From Tenacibaculum sp. MAR_2010_89 (GTDB lineage: Bacteria; Bacteroidota; Bacteroidia; Flavobacteriales; Flavobacteriaceae): a stretch of 64,000 nucleotides of DNA. Positions 55,851-64,000 of this stretch are shown in pieces (position 1 is the first letter of the stretch; every line of letters starts with the position of its first letter). Position numbers and translations under genes: made by a program. Below the pieces are notes generated by a model. It made no database searches, was not told the DNA's origin, and saw nothing but the letters and a program-made list of their open reading frames with translations. The DNA lies in NCBI RefSeq assembly GCF_900105985.1, contig NZ_FNUB01000004.1, positions 285,501 through 349,500 on the forward strand, written 5' to 3'.

Positions 55851-57056
55851 ATGAAATTCGGAATTATAAGAGAACGCAAAAATCCACCAGATCGAAGAGT
55901 TGTGTTTTCACCTCAAAAATTGCAAGAATTTCAACAACAGTTTCCTCAAGCTGAAATTGTAATAGAAAGTTCTGATATTAGAGTTTTTAATGATGATGCT
56001 TATAAAAATGCAGGATTTAAAGTTACTGATGATATTAGTGATTGTGATGTTTTATTAGGAGTAAAAGAAGTTCCTATTGAAAATTTAATTCCAAATAAAA
56101 AATACTTTTTCTTTTCACACACTATTAAAAAGCAACCTTATAATAGGAAATTGTTAAAAGCAATGTTAGAAAAAAACATTGAGCTATTTGACCATGAAAC
56201 TATTATAAAAGAAAATGGTGCTCGTTTAATTGGTTTCGGGCGTTATGCTGGTTTAGTAGGTGCTTATAATGGACTTAGAGCTATTGGTTTAAAGGATGGT
56301 TCTTTTACTTTACCTAAAGTTGAAAGTTTATCCGATTTAGATGCTGTAAAGGCCGAATTAGATAAAATTACATTACCAAATATCAAAATTTTACTTTCTG
56401 GTACAGGTAAAGTTGCCTATGGAGCCAAAGAAATTTTAGATCATTTAAAAATAAAAGAAATAAGTGATGCTTTATATTTAACGGCTAAATTTACTGAACC
56501 TACGTATTGTATGGTAGATGTTATGGAATATAGCAAGCGTACAGATGGTAAAGTAGGAGATAAATTTGAGTTTTATAAAGATCCTAGTGGTTATGAAAGT
56601 AACTTTATGCCATACGCTAAAGAAACTGACTTTTTTATTGCTGGTCATTTTTATGGTGATGGAGCTCCTTACTTATTTACTAGAGATGATGCTAAAAAAG
56701 AAGATTTTAACATCAAATTTGTAGCAGATATTTCATGTGATGTTGACGGACCTGTTGCTTCAACAATAAGACCTTCAACAATAGCAGATCCAATATACGG
56801 TTATAATCCTGTAACAGAATCTGAAATTGATTTTAAAGATGATGATGCTATAGTAGTTATGGCTGTTGACAATTTGCCTTGTGAACTACCTAAAGATGCT
56901 AGTGAAGGGTTTGGTGATATGTTTTTAGAACATGTTATTCCTTCTTTTTACAATAATGATAAAGATGGTATATTAGCCCGCGCTAAAATGACAGAAACCG
57001 GAAAATTAACCAATCGTTATTCCTACCTTCAAGATTTTGTAGAAGGAAAAGAATAA
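55851..57056 (+). CDS. NAD(P)-dependent saccharopine/alanine dehydrogenase-like protein
   Basis: About 401 residues from MKFGIIRERK at 55851; an in-frame ATG 30 bases upstream is possible. The N-terminal alanine dehydrogenase/PNT-type domain (IRERKNPPDRRVVFSP) and a Rossmann region (ILLSGTGKVAYGAKEIL) place it in the saccharopine/lysine-oxidoreductase group. The substrate is not certain; related enzymes act in lysine metabolism. It is divergent from tmRNA across 207 bp. Confidence 0.82.
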   Translation: MKFGIIRERKNPPDRRVVFSPQKLQEFQQQFPQAEIVIESSDIRVFNDDAYKNAGFKVTDDISDCDVLLGVKEVPIENLIPNKKYFFFSHTIKKQPYNRKLLKAMLEKNIELFDHETIIKENGARLIGFGRYAGLVGAYNGLRAIGLKDGSFTLPKVESLSDLDAVKAELDKITLPNIKILLSGTGKVAYGAKEILDHLKIKEISDALYLTAKFTEPTYCMVDVMEYSKRTDGKVGDKFEFYKDPSGYESNFMPYAKETDFFIAGHFYGDGAPYLFTRDDAKKEDFNIKFVADISCDVDGPVASTIRPSTIADPIYGYNPVTESEIDFKDDDAIVVMAVDNLPCELPKDASEGFGDMFLEHVIPSFYNNDKDGILARAKMTETGKLTNRYSYLQDFVEGKE

Positions 57057-57093
57057 TAACAATACTATTCCCGCTGCAAAGCGGGATTTTTTT

Positions 57094-57312
57094 ATGCTAC
57101 CTGACAAACAATTTTTAATTGATACTGCAAACATGAAAATGCCTTTTGGTAAATATAAAGGCACTTTTTTAATTGATATACCTGAGTATTATTTAGTGTG
57201 GTATAAGAACAAAGGTTTTCCTGCAGGAAAATTAGGAAAAATGATGGCGCTTGTTTATGAATTACAACTTAATGGATTAGAAGATATTTTAAGAAAGATT
57301 AGAACCTTCTAA
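57094..57312 (+). CDS. DUF3820 family protein
   Basis: The 72-residue protein has the family core MPFGKYKGTFLIDIPEYYLVWY. It follows the dehydrogenase gene after a small GC-rich hairpin (CCCGCTGCAAAGCGGG) that probably terminates the upstream transcript. Members are small and uncharacterised. Its end overlaps the convergent DUF2809 gene by 24 bases. Confidence 0.85.
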   Translation: MLPDKQFLIDTANMKMPFGKYKGTFLIDIPEYYLVWYKNKGFPAGKLGKMMALVYELQLNGLEDILRKIRTF

Positions 57313-57666
57313 TTTTTTCGTTTTTTCTAAATAAAGAACAGTAGCTATACCTAGTGTATACGCTATTAGATCACCAATACTAAATGTTGCTCCAAATATT
57401 ATAGTTGCTAATTTATTGTTTTGCATCCCTATATATTCTAAAAAAAAGGTTAACTGTAAAAACTCAACTAAAAAAGAAAAAAGTAATACTCCTATTCCTA
57501 TTGTTATATTTGAGAAATTGGAAAAAGCTTTCATCAAATAAAAGAGTAAAATCACTACCAAAAAGTCGCCCAATGTGTGCCTTATAAAACCAGAAGTTTG
57601 AGCTATTAATAGCTCTACTATAAAAACTAAAACAGCTTTCTTAAAATAATTTAAACTAATATTCAT
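57289..57666 (-). CDS. DUF2809 family membrane protein
   Basis: The 125-residue protein has four hydrophobic segments and the family motifs FIRHTLGDFLVV, LVEFLQ and IGDLIAYTLG. It is an inner-membrane protein of unknown function, transcribed alone. Confidence 0.82.
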   Translation of the reverse strand: MNISLNYFKKAVLVFIVELLIAQTSGFIRHTLGDFLVVILLFYLMKAFSNFSNITIGIGVLLFSFLVEFLQLTFFLEYIGMQNNKLATIIFGATFSIGDLIAYTLGIATVLYLEKTKKLEGSNLS

Positions 57667-57738
57667 TTATAAAGTTTTAAAAGTAAAGTACCATACCCAG
57701 TATGGTACTTTATTATATTCATTAATACCTATAGCTTG

Positions 57739-59127
57739 TTAATCGTTTTGCCAATCAATTTTTCTTGATGCATACATTACGGAAGCTAAGATTATAAATA
57801 ACCCTACACTACCAACCAATAATGCGTAGTTTTCTAATTGGATAATGATGTAAATGAAGGTATATAAAATAACAAGGGAAGCTCCAATAAATAATGGGAA
57901 CTTAATATTTTTTAAAATAGATTTAGAATAGGCTGTTATTACAGATACTACTGAAATTCCTGCTATTAAATATGCCTTAAAAAAACTACTATGCTCAGAT
58001 ATTGATATTAACAATGTATAAAACATAATTAATGCGATACCAATCATTAAATATTGAAATGTATGTATAGATATTTTACTCATGGTTTGAATTAAGAAAA
58101 ATACCAAAAAGGTTAACCCAATAACCAAAAAACCATATTTAGCTGAACGTTCACTTTGTTGATATTCATCTACAGGAATCATGAAATTAACTCCAAATGC
58201 ATATTCTTTTAAATTAGGCAACCCTTTAAAAAATTGTTGTGGGTATGGTCTATTTATTTCAAGTACTTTCCATTTAGCATTAAACCCAGTATCAGATATT
58301 TTATCAGAATTATAAGGTAAATATTCTCCTAAGAAATTAGCGGTTTTCCAATCGGATCTTATTTCAATAGTAGTTTCTTTACCAACAGGTATAAAACGAA
58401 TTTGTTTACTCCCATTTATGTTCATATCTAAACTAAAATTTACTTCTTTTTTTAAAGGTATATCCTCTAATTTTAGATACTTGCTTTCTAACTTATGCAA
58501 TTTAACATGTTTAGTATATGATTTAGCAGAATTATAAGTATCTCTTTTTGAACTGAACGCATAAGTACTATTATTCAGTTTTAATTCTACAAGGCTATTT
58601 ACACCTTTTAAATTTGAAGTTTTAATTATTAATTTTGATTTTTCCCAAATTATATTTTCAGGTTTTATATCTAATTCACTAAAGTCTGGTTTTACAAAAC
58701 TTCCTGAAATTGCTATTGAGCTTTTATATACTGCTGTTTTATAAATTCCTCGTTTTTTTTCTTCAGGATTAATCGTAGATGCTACATTTAGTTTTTTAGG
58801 AAAAAAATAAGCGTATTTTATATTCTCTATGCTTTCTTCACTGTTTTGTTGGGTTGCCGTGTTGAATATATTTTTAACTTTATACGTTTTGTAGGGCACT
58901 TTTAATATTGGACCATACAACAATACTTCTTTACCCCATTTTTTATTGATTTCATTAACTACTTCCTGTTGCCTTCCCATACGTTCATAAATCAAGCTTT
59001 TAATAAAGGATAAAGGAATTAATAGAATTACTATTAATAAGCCAATCATTAACATTCTTGCCGTAATTGAGTTTTTTAGCCATTTGCCAAATTTCCCATT
59101 TTGTTGATTTGATATTTCCATTTTCAT
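57739..59127 (-). CDS. creD: CreD family inner-membrane protein
   Basis: The 462-residue protein has an N-terminal transmembrane helix (residues about 24-46), a long periplasmic region (50-315; LLYGPILKVPY and RIRSDWKT-like strands typical of CreD) and five C-terminal transmembrane helices (330-455). CreD proteins act in envelope stress and beta-lactam response. The small regulator and membrane protein genes upstream on the same strand are the usual Bacteroidota neighbours. Confidence 0.9.
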   Translation of the reverse strand: MKMEISNQQNGKFGKWLKNSITARMLMIGLLIVILLIPLSFIKSLIYERMGRQQEVVNEINKKWGKEVLLYGPILKVPYKTYKVKNIFNTATQQNSEESIENIKYAYFFPKKLNVASTINPEEKKRGIYKTAVYKSSIAISGSFVKPDFSELDIKPENIIWEKSKLIIKTSNLKGVNSLVELKLNNSTYAFSSKRDTYNSAKSYTKHVKLHKLESKYLKLEDIPLKKEVNFSLDMNINGSKQIRFIPVGKETTIEIRSDWKTANFLGEYLPYNSDKISDTGFNAKWKVLEINRPYPQQFFKGLPNLKEYAFGVNFMIPVDEYQQSERSAKYGFLVIGLTFLVFFLIQTMSKISIHTFQYLMIGIALIMFYTLLISISEHSSFFKAYLIAGISVVSVITAYSKSILKNIKFPLFIGASLVILYTFIYIIIQLENYALLVGSVGLFIILASVMYASRKIDWQND

Positions 59128-59381
59128 CTTTTATTTAAAATATTTGTTATTATATTCTCCAATTTATCTAAGTAACTAGTCATCTTTTTTTTATAATAAC
59201 CTGAGTTTAATTAATAGCTGTTTATTACAGCACAGTTCTCTTTTTCAATTCACTATACATTTTACGAACTCTTTTATTAAACTCAGGATATCCATAGCAA
59301 TCTCCCCCTATTATTCAAGACATTTACAACAAAAAAAATACAAAGGACTTTGAAATACAAAGTAATTATTCAAAAAAAATA

Positions 59382-59678
59382 CTACTTATTTTTTATTAAT
59401 TTTTCTAATGCGCTTATGTGCTTTTTAAATTCTAATTTTCCTTTTTCAGTAGCATAATACCTTGTATTAGGCTTTCTTCCTATAAATTGTTTTTCAATTC
59501 TTATAAATTCAACTTTTTCTAATGCTTTAGAATGACTTGCTAAATTTCCGTCTGTAGCTCCTAATAACTCTTTTAAAGTTTTAAAATCTGCATACTCATT
59601 CACCATTAGAACTGACATTATACCTAGTCTGATTCTATGATCAAAAGCTTTATTTATATTTAAAATAATATTTTTCAA
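59382..59678 (-). CDS. winged-helix transcriptional regulator (HTH_34 type)
   Basis: The 98-residue MarR/ArsR-like protein starts HRIRLGIMSVLMVNEYADF and continues ELLGATDGNLASHSKALEKVEFI, the PF13601 signature. It is commonly encoded beside creD in Bacteroidota and probably regulates it. It is 5 bases downstream of the membrane protein gene. Confidence 0.88.
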   Translation of the reverse strand: MKNIILNINKAFDHRIRLGIMSVLMVNEYADFKTLKELLGATDGNLASHSKALEKVEFIRIEKQFIGRKPNTRYYATEKGKLEFKKHISALEKLIKNK

Positions 59679-59683
59679 AAAAA

Positions 59684-60292
59684 CTATTTTTTATCATATT
59701 TATAATACATTAAAGTACCGTAAATAATGTGCATTACTCCAAAACCTAGTACCCAAAACCAAAATCCGTATCCAGGAAAAATAGCACTAATTAAACCTAA
59801 AACGATTTCAGTTAAACCTAAATATTTAACGTAACCCAATGTATATTTTGATGCATTGAATAATGAAATACCATAGAAAAGTAACATTAAAGCTCCAGAT
59901 TGTCCATAACGCCCCTGACTCAAAACTATTATTACATATATACCACCCGCAACTAAAGGCACTAAAAAGTTAAATAATAATCTTCTTGTAGTTGGATCCC
60001 ATATTTTCTCTTGATTTTTCTTTGCCTTTTTTGTTGTTAAAAAAATGGCAGTTCCTACACTCAAAATCCCAATCAATAAAAGTACAATACTTAATAACTG
60101 AAATACTTTTCCATCTAAAGTTAAATAGCCCCTTCCATTAATATTCACTACCCAATAGGCATATCCTGCACCTAATAAAGCATATATACCAGCTAAAATA
60201 CCAGAAAGACCACTTAATGAAATAAAACGTGATGATTTATTCATTAAATTTTTAATTTCAGATATATCTTTTAAATATTCTTCTCTACTCAT
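59684..60292 (-). CDS. hypothetical membrane protein, operon with the regulator
   Basis: The 202-residue protein has about six hydrophobic segments after a charged N-terminus (EEYLKDISEIKNLMNKSSRF). It lies 5 bases upstream of the regulator gene, so one operon with it and probably creD. No domain function is known to me. Confidence 0.78.
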   Translation of the reverse strand: MSREEYLKDISEIKNLMNKSSRFISLSGLSGILAGIYALLGAGYAYWVVNINGRGYLTLDGKVFQLLSIVLLLIGILSVGTAIFLTTKKAKKNQEKIWDPTTRRLLFNFLVPLVAGGIYVIIVLSQGRYGQSGALMLLFYGISLFNASKYTLGYVKYLGLTEIVLGLISAIFPGYGFWFWVLGFGVMHIIYGTLMYYKYDKK

Positions 60293-60379
60293 TTTTTAAA
60301 GTACTTTGAACCACAAAGTAAGTATTTTTATTTCATTATAACAAATATTTTTTTTCAAAAAATCAAAAACTGAAAAGAG

Positions 60380-61354
60380 TTATTCTACTAATACTTTGTA
60401 TTGCATTACTAGCTCATTATTTACATAAATATTTAAGTTGGTATTTTCTTTAGGCTTTTTAAAATAAATTCGACTTGTAGAATTAGTATTCTTAACATGA
60501 GGAACTCTTAGATATTTATCATTAGAATACGTGTATAGTATTGAAGCCTTTTTATCTATTCCTTTAAGTTTTAAATATAGTTTTTCTCTTTTTTTAACTT
60601 TAATCTCTCCTAATTTTGGAGTGATGATTTCAATATTTGATGTTAAAAAAGAGTCATGAAAAAAAGGATCATTACAAAACTCTTTTAAAGGCTTTTGTTT
60701 TAAATACTTTCTCCAAAAAACTTTAGAAGGAAAGTGAGTTAATCTAAGTTTATCTTTATTCACATCAAAAAAACTTACATCTAAATATTTTTGCCAAACA
60801 CCTCTATAATTATACCCTGCTCCATATGTTAAATCAATAAGTTTCCATTCATTTTCTACATACACCGCATTCCAAACATGGTTTTTATTAGAAACTATCT
60901 TACCAATTTGTTCTACGGATGATCTAGTATATCCATAAATTAATTCATTTTTAATTTTAAGGGCATTACAAACCTTATTAAACAATAATGCATATCCTAA
61001 GCATACTGCTTTTTTCGTTTCAAATGCTTCTACTATGGTTTGCCTATTTTTATAGTCCTTTAGTCTTTTAAGGCTTTCTTTATTCTGATAAATCAAAAAT
61101 TCAGGAGAAAATAATACATTTGAATTTTCATAGGCTATGTTTAAGGCTATCCAAGTATATACTGCCCTTGCCTTCTCTATATTAGTTTCAAAATCGTAAT
61201 CTATTTTTTCAACTAAATGATTTATAGATTTTATATTGTTATATGAGTGAATAATTTTATCAACCTTAGTAAGTTTTACGTCAAATACCCCCTCTTGCGA
61301 AAAGATAAATGTTGATACGGTGAAAAGTAAAAAAGTAATTAGTGATTTTTTCAT
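60380..61354 (-). CDS. transglutaminase-like secreted protein
   Basis: The 324-residue protein has a signal peptide (to IFSQEG) and a transglutaminase-like core: Cys in KKAVCLGYALLFNKVC, His in NKNHVWNAVY and Asp in WKLIDLTYG form the triad. The C-terminus is beta-rich. It is paralogous to the next gene upstream on the same strand (61504-62451), pointing to a tandem duplication. Acts in the periplasm or on peptidoglycan-linked peptides by inference. Confidence 0.88.
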   Translation of the reverse strand: MKKSLITFLLFTVSTFIFSQEGVFDVKLTKVDKIIHSYNNIKSINHLVEKIDYDFETNIEKARAVYTWIALNIAYENSNVLFSPEFLIYQNKESLKRLKDYKNRQTIVEAFETKKAVCLGYALLFNKVCNALKIKNELIYGYTRSSVEQIGKIVSNKNHVWNAVYVENEWKLIDLTYGAGYNYRGVWQKYLDVSFFDVNKDKLRLTHFPSKVFWRKYLKQKPLKEFCNDPFFHDSFLTSNIEIITPKLGEIKVKKREKLYLKLKGIDKKASILYTYSNDKYLRVPHVKNTNSTSRIYFKKPKENTNLNIYVNNELVMQYKVLVE

Positions 61355-61503
61355 AACATCATTTTCAAATAAATATACAAATTAATATTCAACTGAAGTA
61401 AAACCTAATACAGTACCTTTCTTATTAAATTTATGCAAAGTAAAATCTATTAGAAAACATCTAATATTTAATCTTATATAGCAGTTCTATTTAAGCTTAT
61501 ATT

Positions 61504-62451
61504 CTAAATTAATTTGTACTCTATATAAATTTTACCGTCAACAACTAAAAATAACTTGTTACAATTTTTTGTAGGTGTAATTTTAATATAACCAACATCA
61601 TTTTTATAAATAAGACTTGGTTTTTTTGCAAATCTGTAACTACTTAATCCACACAAAACAGTTTGAAAAGACGAAAGGTTTTTTACTTTTAAAAGTACAG
61701 TATTTTTCGTTTTAATAATCCCTTTTAAAGGCCCTAATAACTCTAAATTAGTTTTTAAAAAGTCAGAGGAATAAATTGGCTGATCATAAAATTCTTTTTT
61801 TGAAAGCTTCATTCCAAACAACCATTTTTTATCTTTTGGGTAATGCGTTTTCAAATAATGCTTTTTAGGAAAGTTAAAAAAGTATTCATTAAAATTTGGT
61901 TGCCATCTTCCATTTATCACTGCTCCTGATGCCCAAGTAGCATCCATAAGAACCCATTTATTATTTATTTTAACAACATTCCAAGCATGGTTTGGTACAT
62001 TTAATTTTTCTCCTATATCATAAATAGAATTTCTTACATACCCCTTTATTACTTCATTTTCAAAACCTAAATAACTAAAAACCTTGGCTAAAGTTTGTGC
62101 ATATCCTTCACAAACTCCTTTGTTTGTTTTTAATGTTTTTGCAACAATACTATCTTTAATGGCTTGTATTTTCTGTAATCTGTCTTCTTCATTTTTATAA
62201 CTAAAACCAATTCTTTTTTGAGACTGATTTTGATAAGCAGACAGGTTATATTTTATATTGTTAGATACCCAATAAAACACAGCCTTAGCTTGACCTTCTT
62301 TAGAAGAAAAATCTTTTGCTACTTTTTTAGCAAGACGTTTAGCTGTTATTTGTTTAGGGTATTTTTTTAGCTTCTCATTAATTTCTTTAAAGTTTTGAGA
62401 TGTAACATTAAAAGAAATCAATAAAATTAAATATAAAAAAAGTTTGCGCAT
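61504..62451 (-). CDS. transglutaminase-like secreted protein (paralogue)
   Basis: The 315-residue protein has a signal peptide (to NVTSQ) and the same layout: Cys in NKGVCEGYAQTLAKV, His in NHAWNVV and Asp in WVLMDATWASG. Both copies keep the catalytic triad. Confidence 0.88.
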   Translation of the reverse strand: MRKLFLYLILLISFNVTSQNFKEINEKLKKYPKQITAKRLAKKVAKDFSSKEGQAKAVFYWVSNNIKYNLSAYQNQSQKRIGFSYKNEEDRLQKIQAIKDSIVAKTLKTNKGVCEGYAQTLAKVFSYLGFENEVIKGYVRNSIYDIGEKLNVPNHAWNVVKINNKWVLMDATWASGAVINGRWQPNFNEYFFNFPKKHYLKTHYPKDKKWLFGMKLSKKEFYDQPIYSSDFLKTNLELLGPLKGIIKTKNTVLLKVKNLSSFQTVLCGLSSYRFAKKPSLIYKNDVGYIKITPTKNCNKLFLVVDGKIYIEYKLI

Positions 62452-62498
62452 ATTATATTAAGGGATTATAATTTTAACTAACTAACCAAAAACTATGC

Positions 62499-63317
62499 CT
62501 ACAATTTAATAATTGTTTTTCTAATAGCAATTAAATTAGTTAATAATGCCTCTAAATATTTTAAATCTAACATATTTGCACCATCACTTTTAGCATTTGA
62601 AGGGTCAAAATGAGTTTCAATAAAAAGCCCATCTACATTATTTACAACACCTGCTCTTGCTATTGTTTCAATCATATCAGGTCTACCACCAGTTACTCCA
62701 CTTGATTGATTTGGTTGTTGCAAAGAATGTGTAACATCTAATACGGTAGGTGCATATTCTCTCATTGTAGGTATCCCTCTAAAATCAACTATCATATCTT
62801 GATAACCGAACATAGTACCTCTATCAGTTATCCAAGCGTTCTTATTTCCAGAATCGTGAACTTTTTTTACTGCATGTTGCATTGCTTCTGGGCTCATAAA
62901 TTGCCCCTTTTTAAGATTTACAACTTTACCAGTTTTTGCAGCAGCTACCACTAAATCTGTTTGTCGCACTAAAAATGCAGGTATTTGTAAAACATCAACA
63001 AACTCTGCTGCTTTTTCGGCATCAGATACTTCGTGAATATCGGTAACAGTAGGTACATTAAATGTTTCAGAAACTTTACGTAAAATTTTTAATGCTTTCT
63101 CATCTCCTATTCCAGTAAAACTATCAACTCTACTCCTATTCGCCTTTTTAAAACTCCCTTTAAATATATAAGGTATCTCTAACTTGTCAGTTATGGAAAT
63201 TACTTTTTCAGCAATTCTTAAAGCCATATCTTCACCTTCTATAGCACAAGGTCCAGCTAAAAGAAAAAAGTTATTTGAATTACTATGTTTTATATTAGGA
63301 ATATCTGATAAATGCAT
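62499..63317 (-). CDS. kdsA: 3-deoxy-8-phosphooctulonate synthase
   Basis: The 272-residue enzyme condenses phosphoenolpyruvate and arabinose-5-phosphate to KDO-8-phosphate in lipopolysaccharide biosynthesis. Signatures are LLAGPCAIEGED, FKGSFKKANRSR, GQFMSPEAMQ and ERGTMFGYQD-like DRGTMFGYQDMIVD. The catalytic site and length match the family. Confidence 0.97.
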   Translation of the reverse strand: MHLSDIPNIKHSNSNNFFLLAGPCAIEGEDMALRIAEKVISITDKLEIPYIFKGSFKKANRSRVDSFTGIGDEKALKILRKVSETFNVPTVTDIHEVSDAEKAAEFVDVLQIPAFLVRQTDLVVAAAKTGKVVNLKKGQFMSPEAMQHAVKKVHDSGNKNAWITDRGTMFGYQDMIVDFRGIPTMREYAPTVLDVTHSLQQPNQSSGVTGGRPDMIETIARAGVVNNVDGLFIETHFDPSNAKSDGANMLDLKYLEALLTNLIAIRKTIIKL

Positions 63318-63388
63318 ATTAGTTATTTATTTAAAAACAAAAATAAGAAATTAAATTAGCTATATTTAGACTTTAAAATCAATTTAAC

Positions 63389-64000
63389 ATGAATAAAAAA
63401 CCAATATTCCTTTTAGCATTAATTTTCTCGTTTATTTCTTGTAAACAAACAAAAAATATTAAACGAAATAACACAAAAGTTACTCAAAAAAAGAATATTT
63501 CAATAGATTCTTCATTAGTACGTAAACATTTATATACATTATCCTCTGATGAAATGGAAGGGAGAAAGCCTGGAACAGAAGGGATGGAAAAAACTACTGT
63601 ATATATTGAAAACGAATATAAAAAAATAGGCTTAAAAACTTTTGGTGACCTTAAAAGTTATCGTCAAAACTTTACTCATAAAGGAATTAAAATGAGTAAT
63701 ATTATTGGTGTATTGGAAGGAAAAACTAAGAAAAATGAATTTGTTATTGTATCGGCTCATCATGATCATTTAGGTGTTAAAAAAAGTGGAGATGGTGATC
63801 GCATATTTAACGGTGCTAATGATGATGCTTCTGGTGTAGTTGGTGTTTTAACTTTAGCTGAATATTTTGCAAAAAGTGATACTAACGAACGTAGTATTTT
63901 ATTTGTTTGTTTTACAGCTGAAGAAATGGGGTTAATAGGGTCTACATACTTTGGTAAAGGAATTGACCCAACTAAATTTGTTGCTGGAATTAACTTAGAA
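63389..64000 (+). CDS. M28 family metallopeptidase lipoprotein (3' end outside window)
   Basis: The frame opens at 63389 with a lipoprotein signal (Cys in SFISC) and runs to the window edge (204 codons). M28 zinc-ligand motifs are visible: SAHHDHLG, GANDDASG and TAEEMGLIGS. Aminopeptidase or glutaminyl-cyclase-like activity at the envelope is expected. Divergent from kdsA. Confidence 0.92.
   Translation, partial: MNKKPIFLLALIFSFISCKQTKNIKRNNTKVTQKKNISIDSSLVRKHLYTLSSDEMEGRKPGTEGMEKTTVYIENEYKKIGLKTFGDLKSYRQNFTHKGIKMSNIIGVLEGKTKKNEFVIVSAHHDHLGVKKSGDGDRIFNGANDDASGVVGVLTLAEYFAKSDTNERSILFVCFTAEEMGLIGSTYFGKGIDPTKFVAGINLE

Overview
The window is a chromosomal segment of a marine-type Flavobacteriia (Bacteroidota). 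Evidence: very AT-rich DNA, almost no Shine-Dalgarno sequences, promoter-like TAnnTTTG motifs, a LytTR/LytS pair, HYC_CC_PP and CreD family proteins, and a tmRNA whose tag reads GEDNYALAA. All calls come from reading sequence and translations; no database search was run, and genus is not determined.

Layout. (1) 1-9200: host genes: the 3' part of a very large alpha-2-macroglobulin-like lipoprotein gene, a two-component system, a lipoprotein metallopeptidase, an outer-membrane barrel and a lipoprotein. (2) 9500-13010: an accessory patch with a TIGR04141/DUF6119-like protein and small orphan genes separated by integron attC-like sites (a likely cassette cluster without integrase). (3) 13341-21692: a copper/silver efflux operon (HYC_CC_PP protein, CusA, CusC, HMA membrane protein, CusB, HMA lipoprotein). 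(4) 21762-55259: two tandem integrative elements at the 3' end of the tmRNA gene. (5) 55252-64000: tmRNA and ordinary host genes (saccharopine/alanine dehydrogenase-like enzyme, DUF3820, DUF2809, CreD with its regulator, two transglutaminase-like proteins, kdsA, and the start of an M28 peptidase).

The notable system is region 4. An 11-bp att core (TTGTGGAGACG, the tmRNA 3' end) occurs five times, at 21762, 29492, 44055, 53520 and 55249, with orientation alternating +,-,+,-,+. Element A is 21762-44065 and element B is 44055-55259. Each has direct cores at its ends, like any integrated element, but also an inverted core in the middle. That internal core is flanked on both sides by long inverted copies of the element's own two ends (175 and 1096 bp in A; 673 and 156 bp in B), collinear without indels over the whole length compared. 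When the element is excised and circularised, the circle is predicted to carry two complete attP regions in inverted orientation inside a long inverted repeat (about 1.26 kb in A, 0.82 kb in B) that splits it into two unique arms. This is the plan of the yeast 2-micron plasmid (two inverted repeats each with a recombinase site, two unique arms), here in bacterial integrative elements with tyrosine recombinases. Two elements with unrelated sequence share the plan, which argues for a functional design rather than an accident.

How the parts fit. In A, arm 1 carries the integrase, two unknown proteins (one with a HEPN-like motif) and a DUF262 pair; arm 2 carries a type I R-M operon and a 1347-residue primase/helicase-like protein. 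In B, one arm carries little but the integrase; the other has a second type I R-M operon, a DUF6291-like protein and small regulators. The inverted repeats hold long dyads (three per repeat in A), a GC-rich hairpin in B, and a terminator next to the core that would serve the tmRNA after integration. Predicted consequences (inference): either arm can invert by recombination between adjacent cores, and the excised circle can isomerise, possibly helping copy-number amplification.
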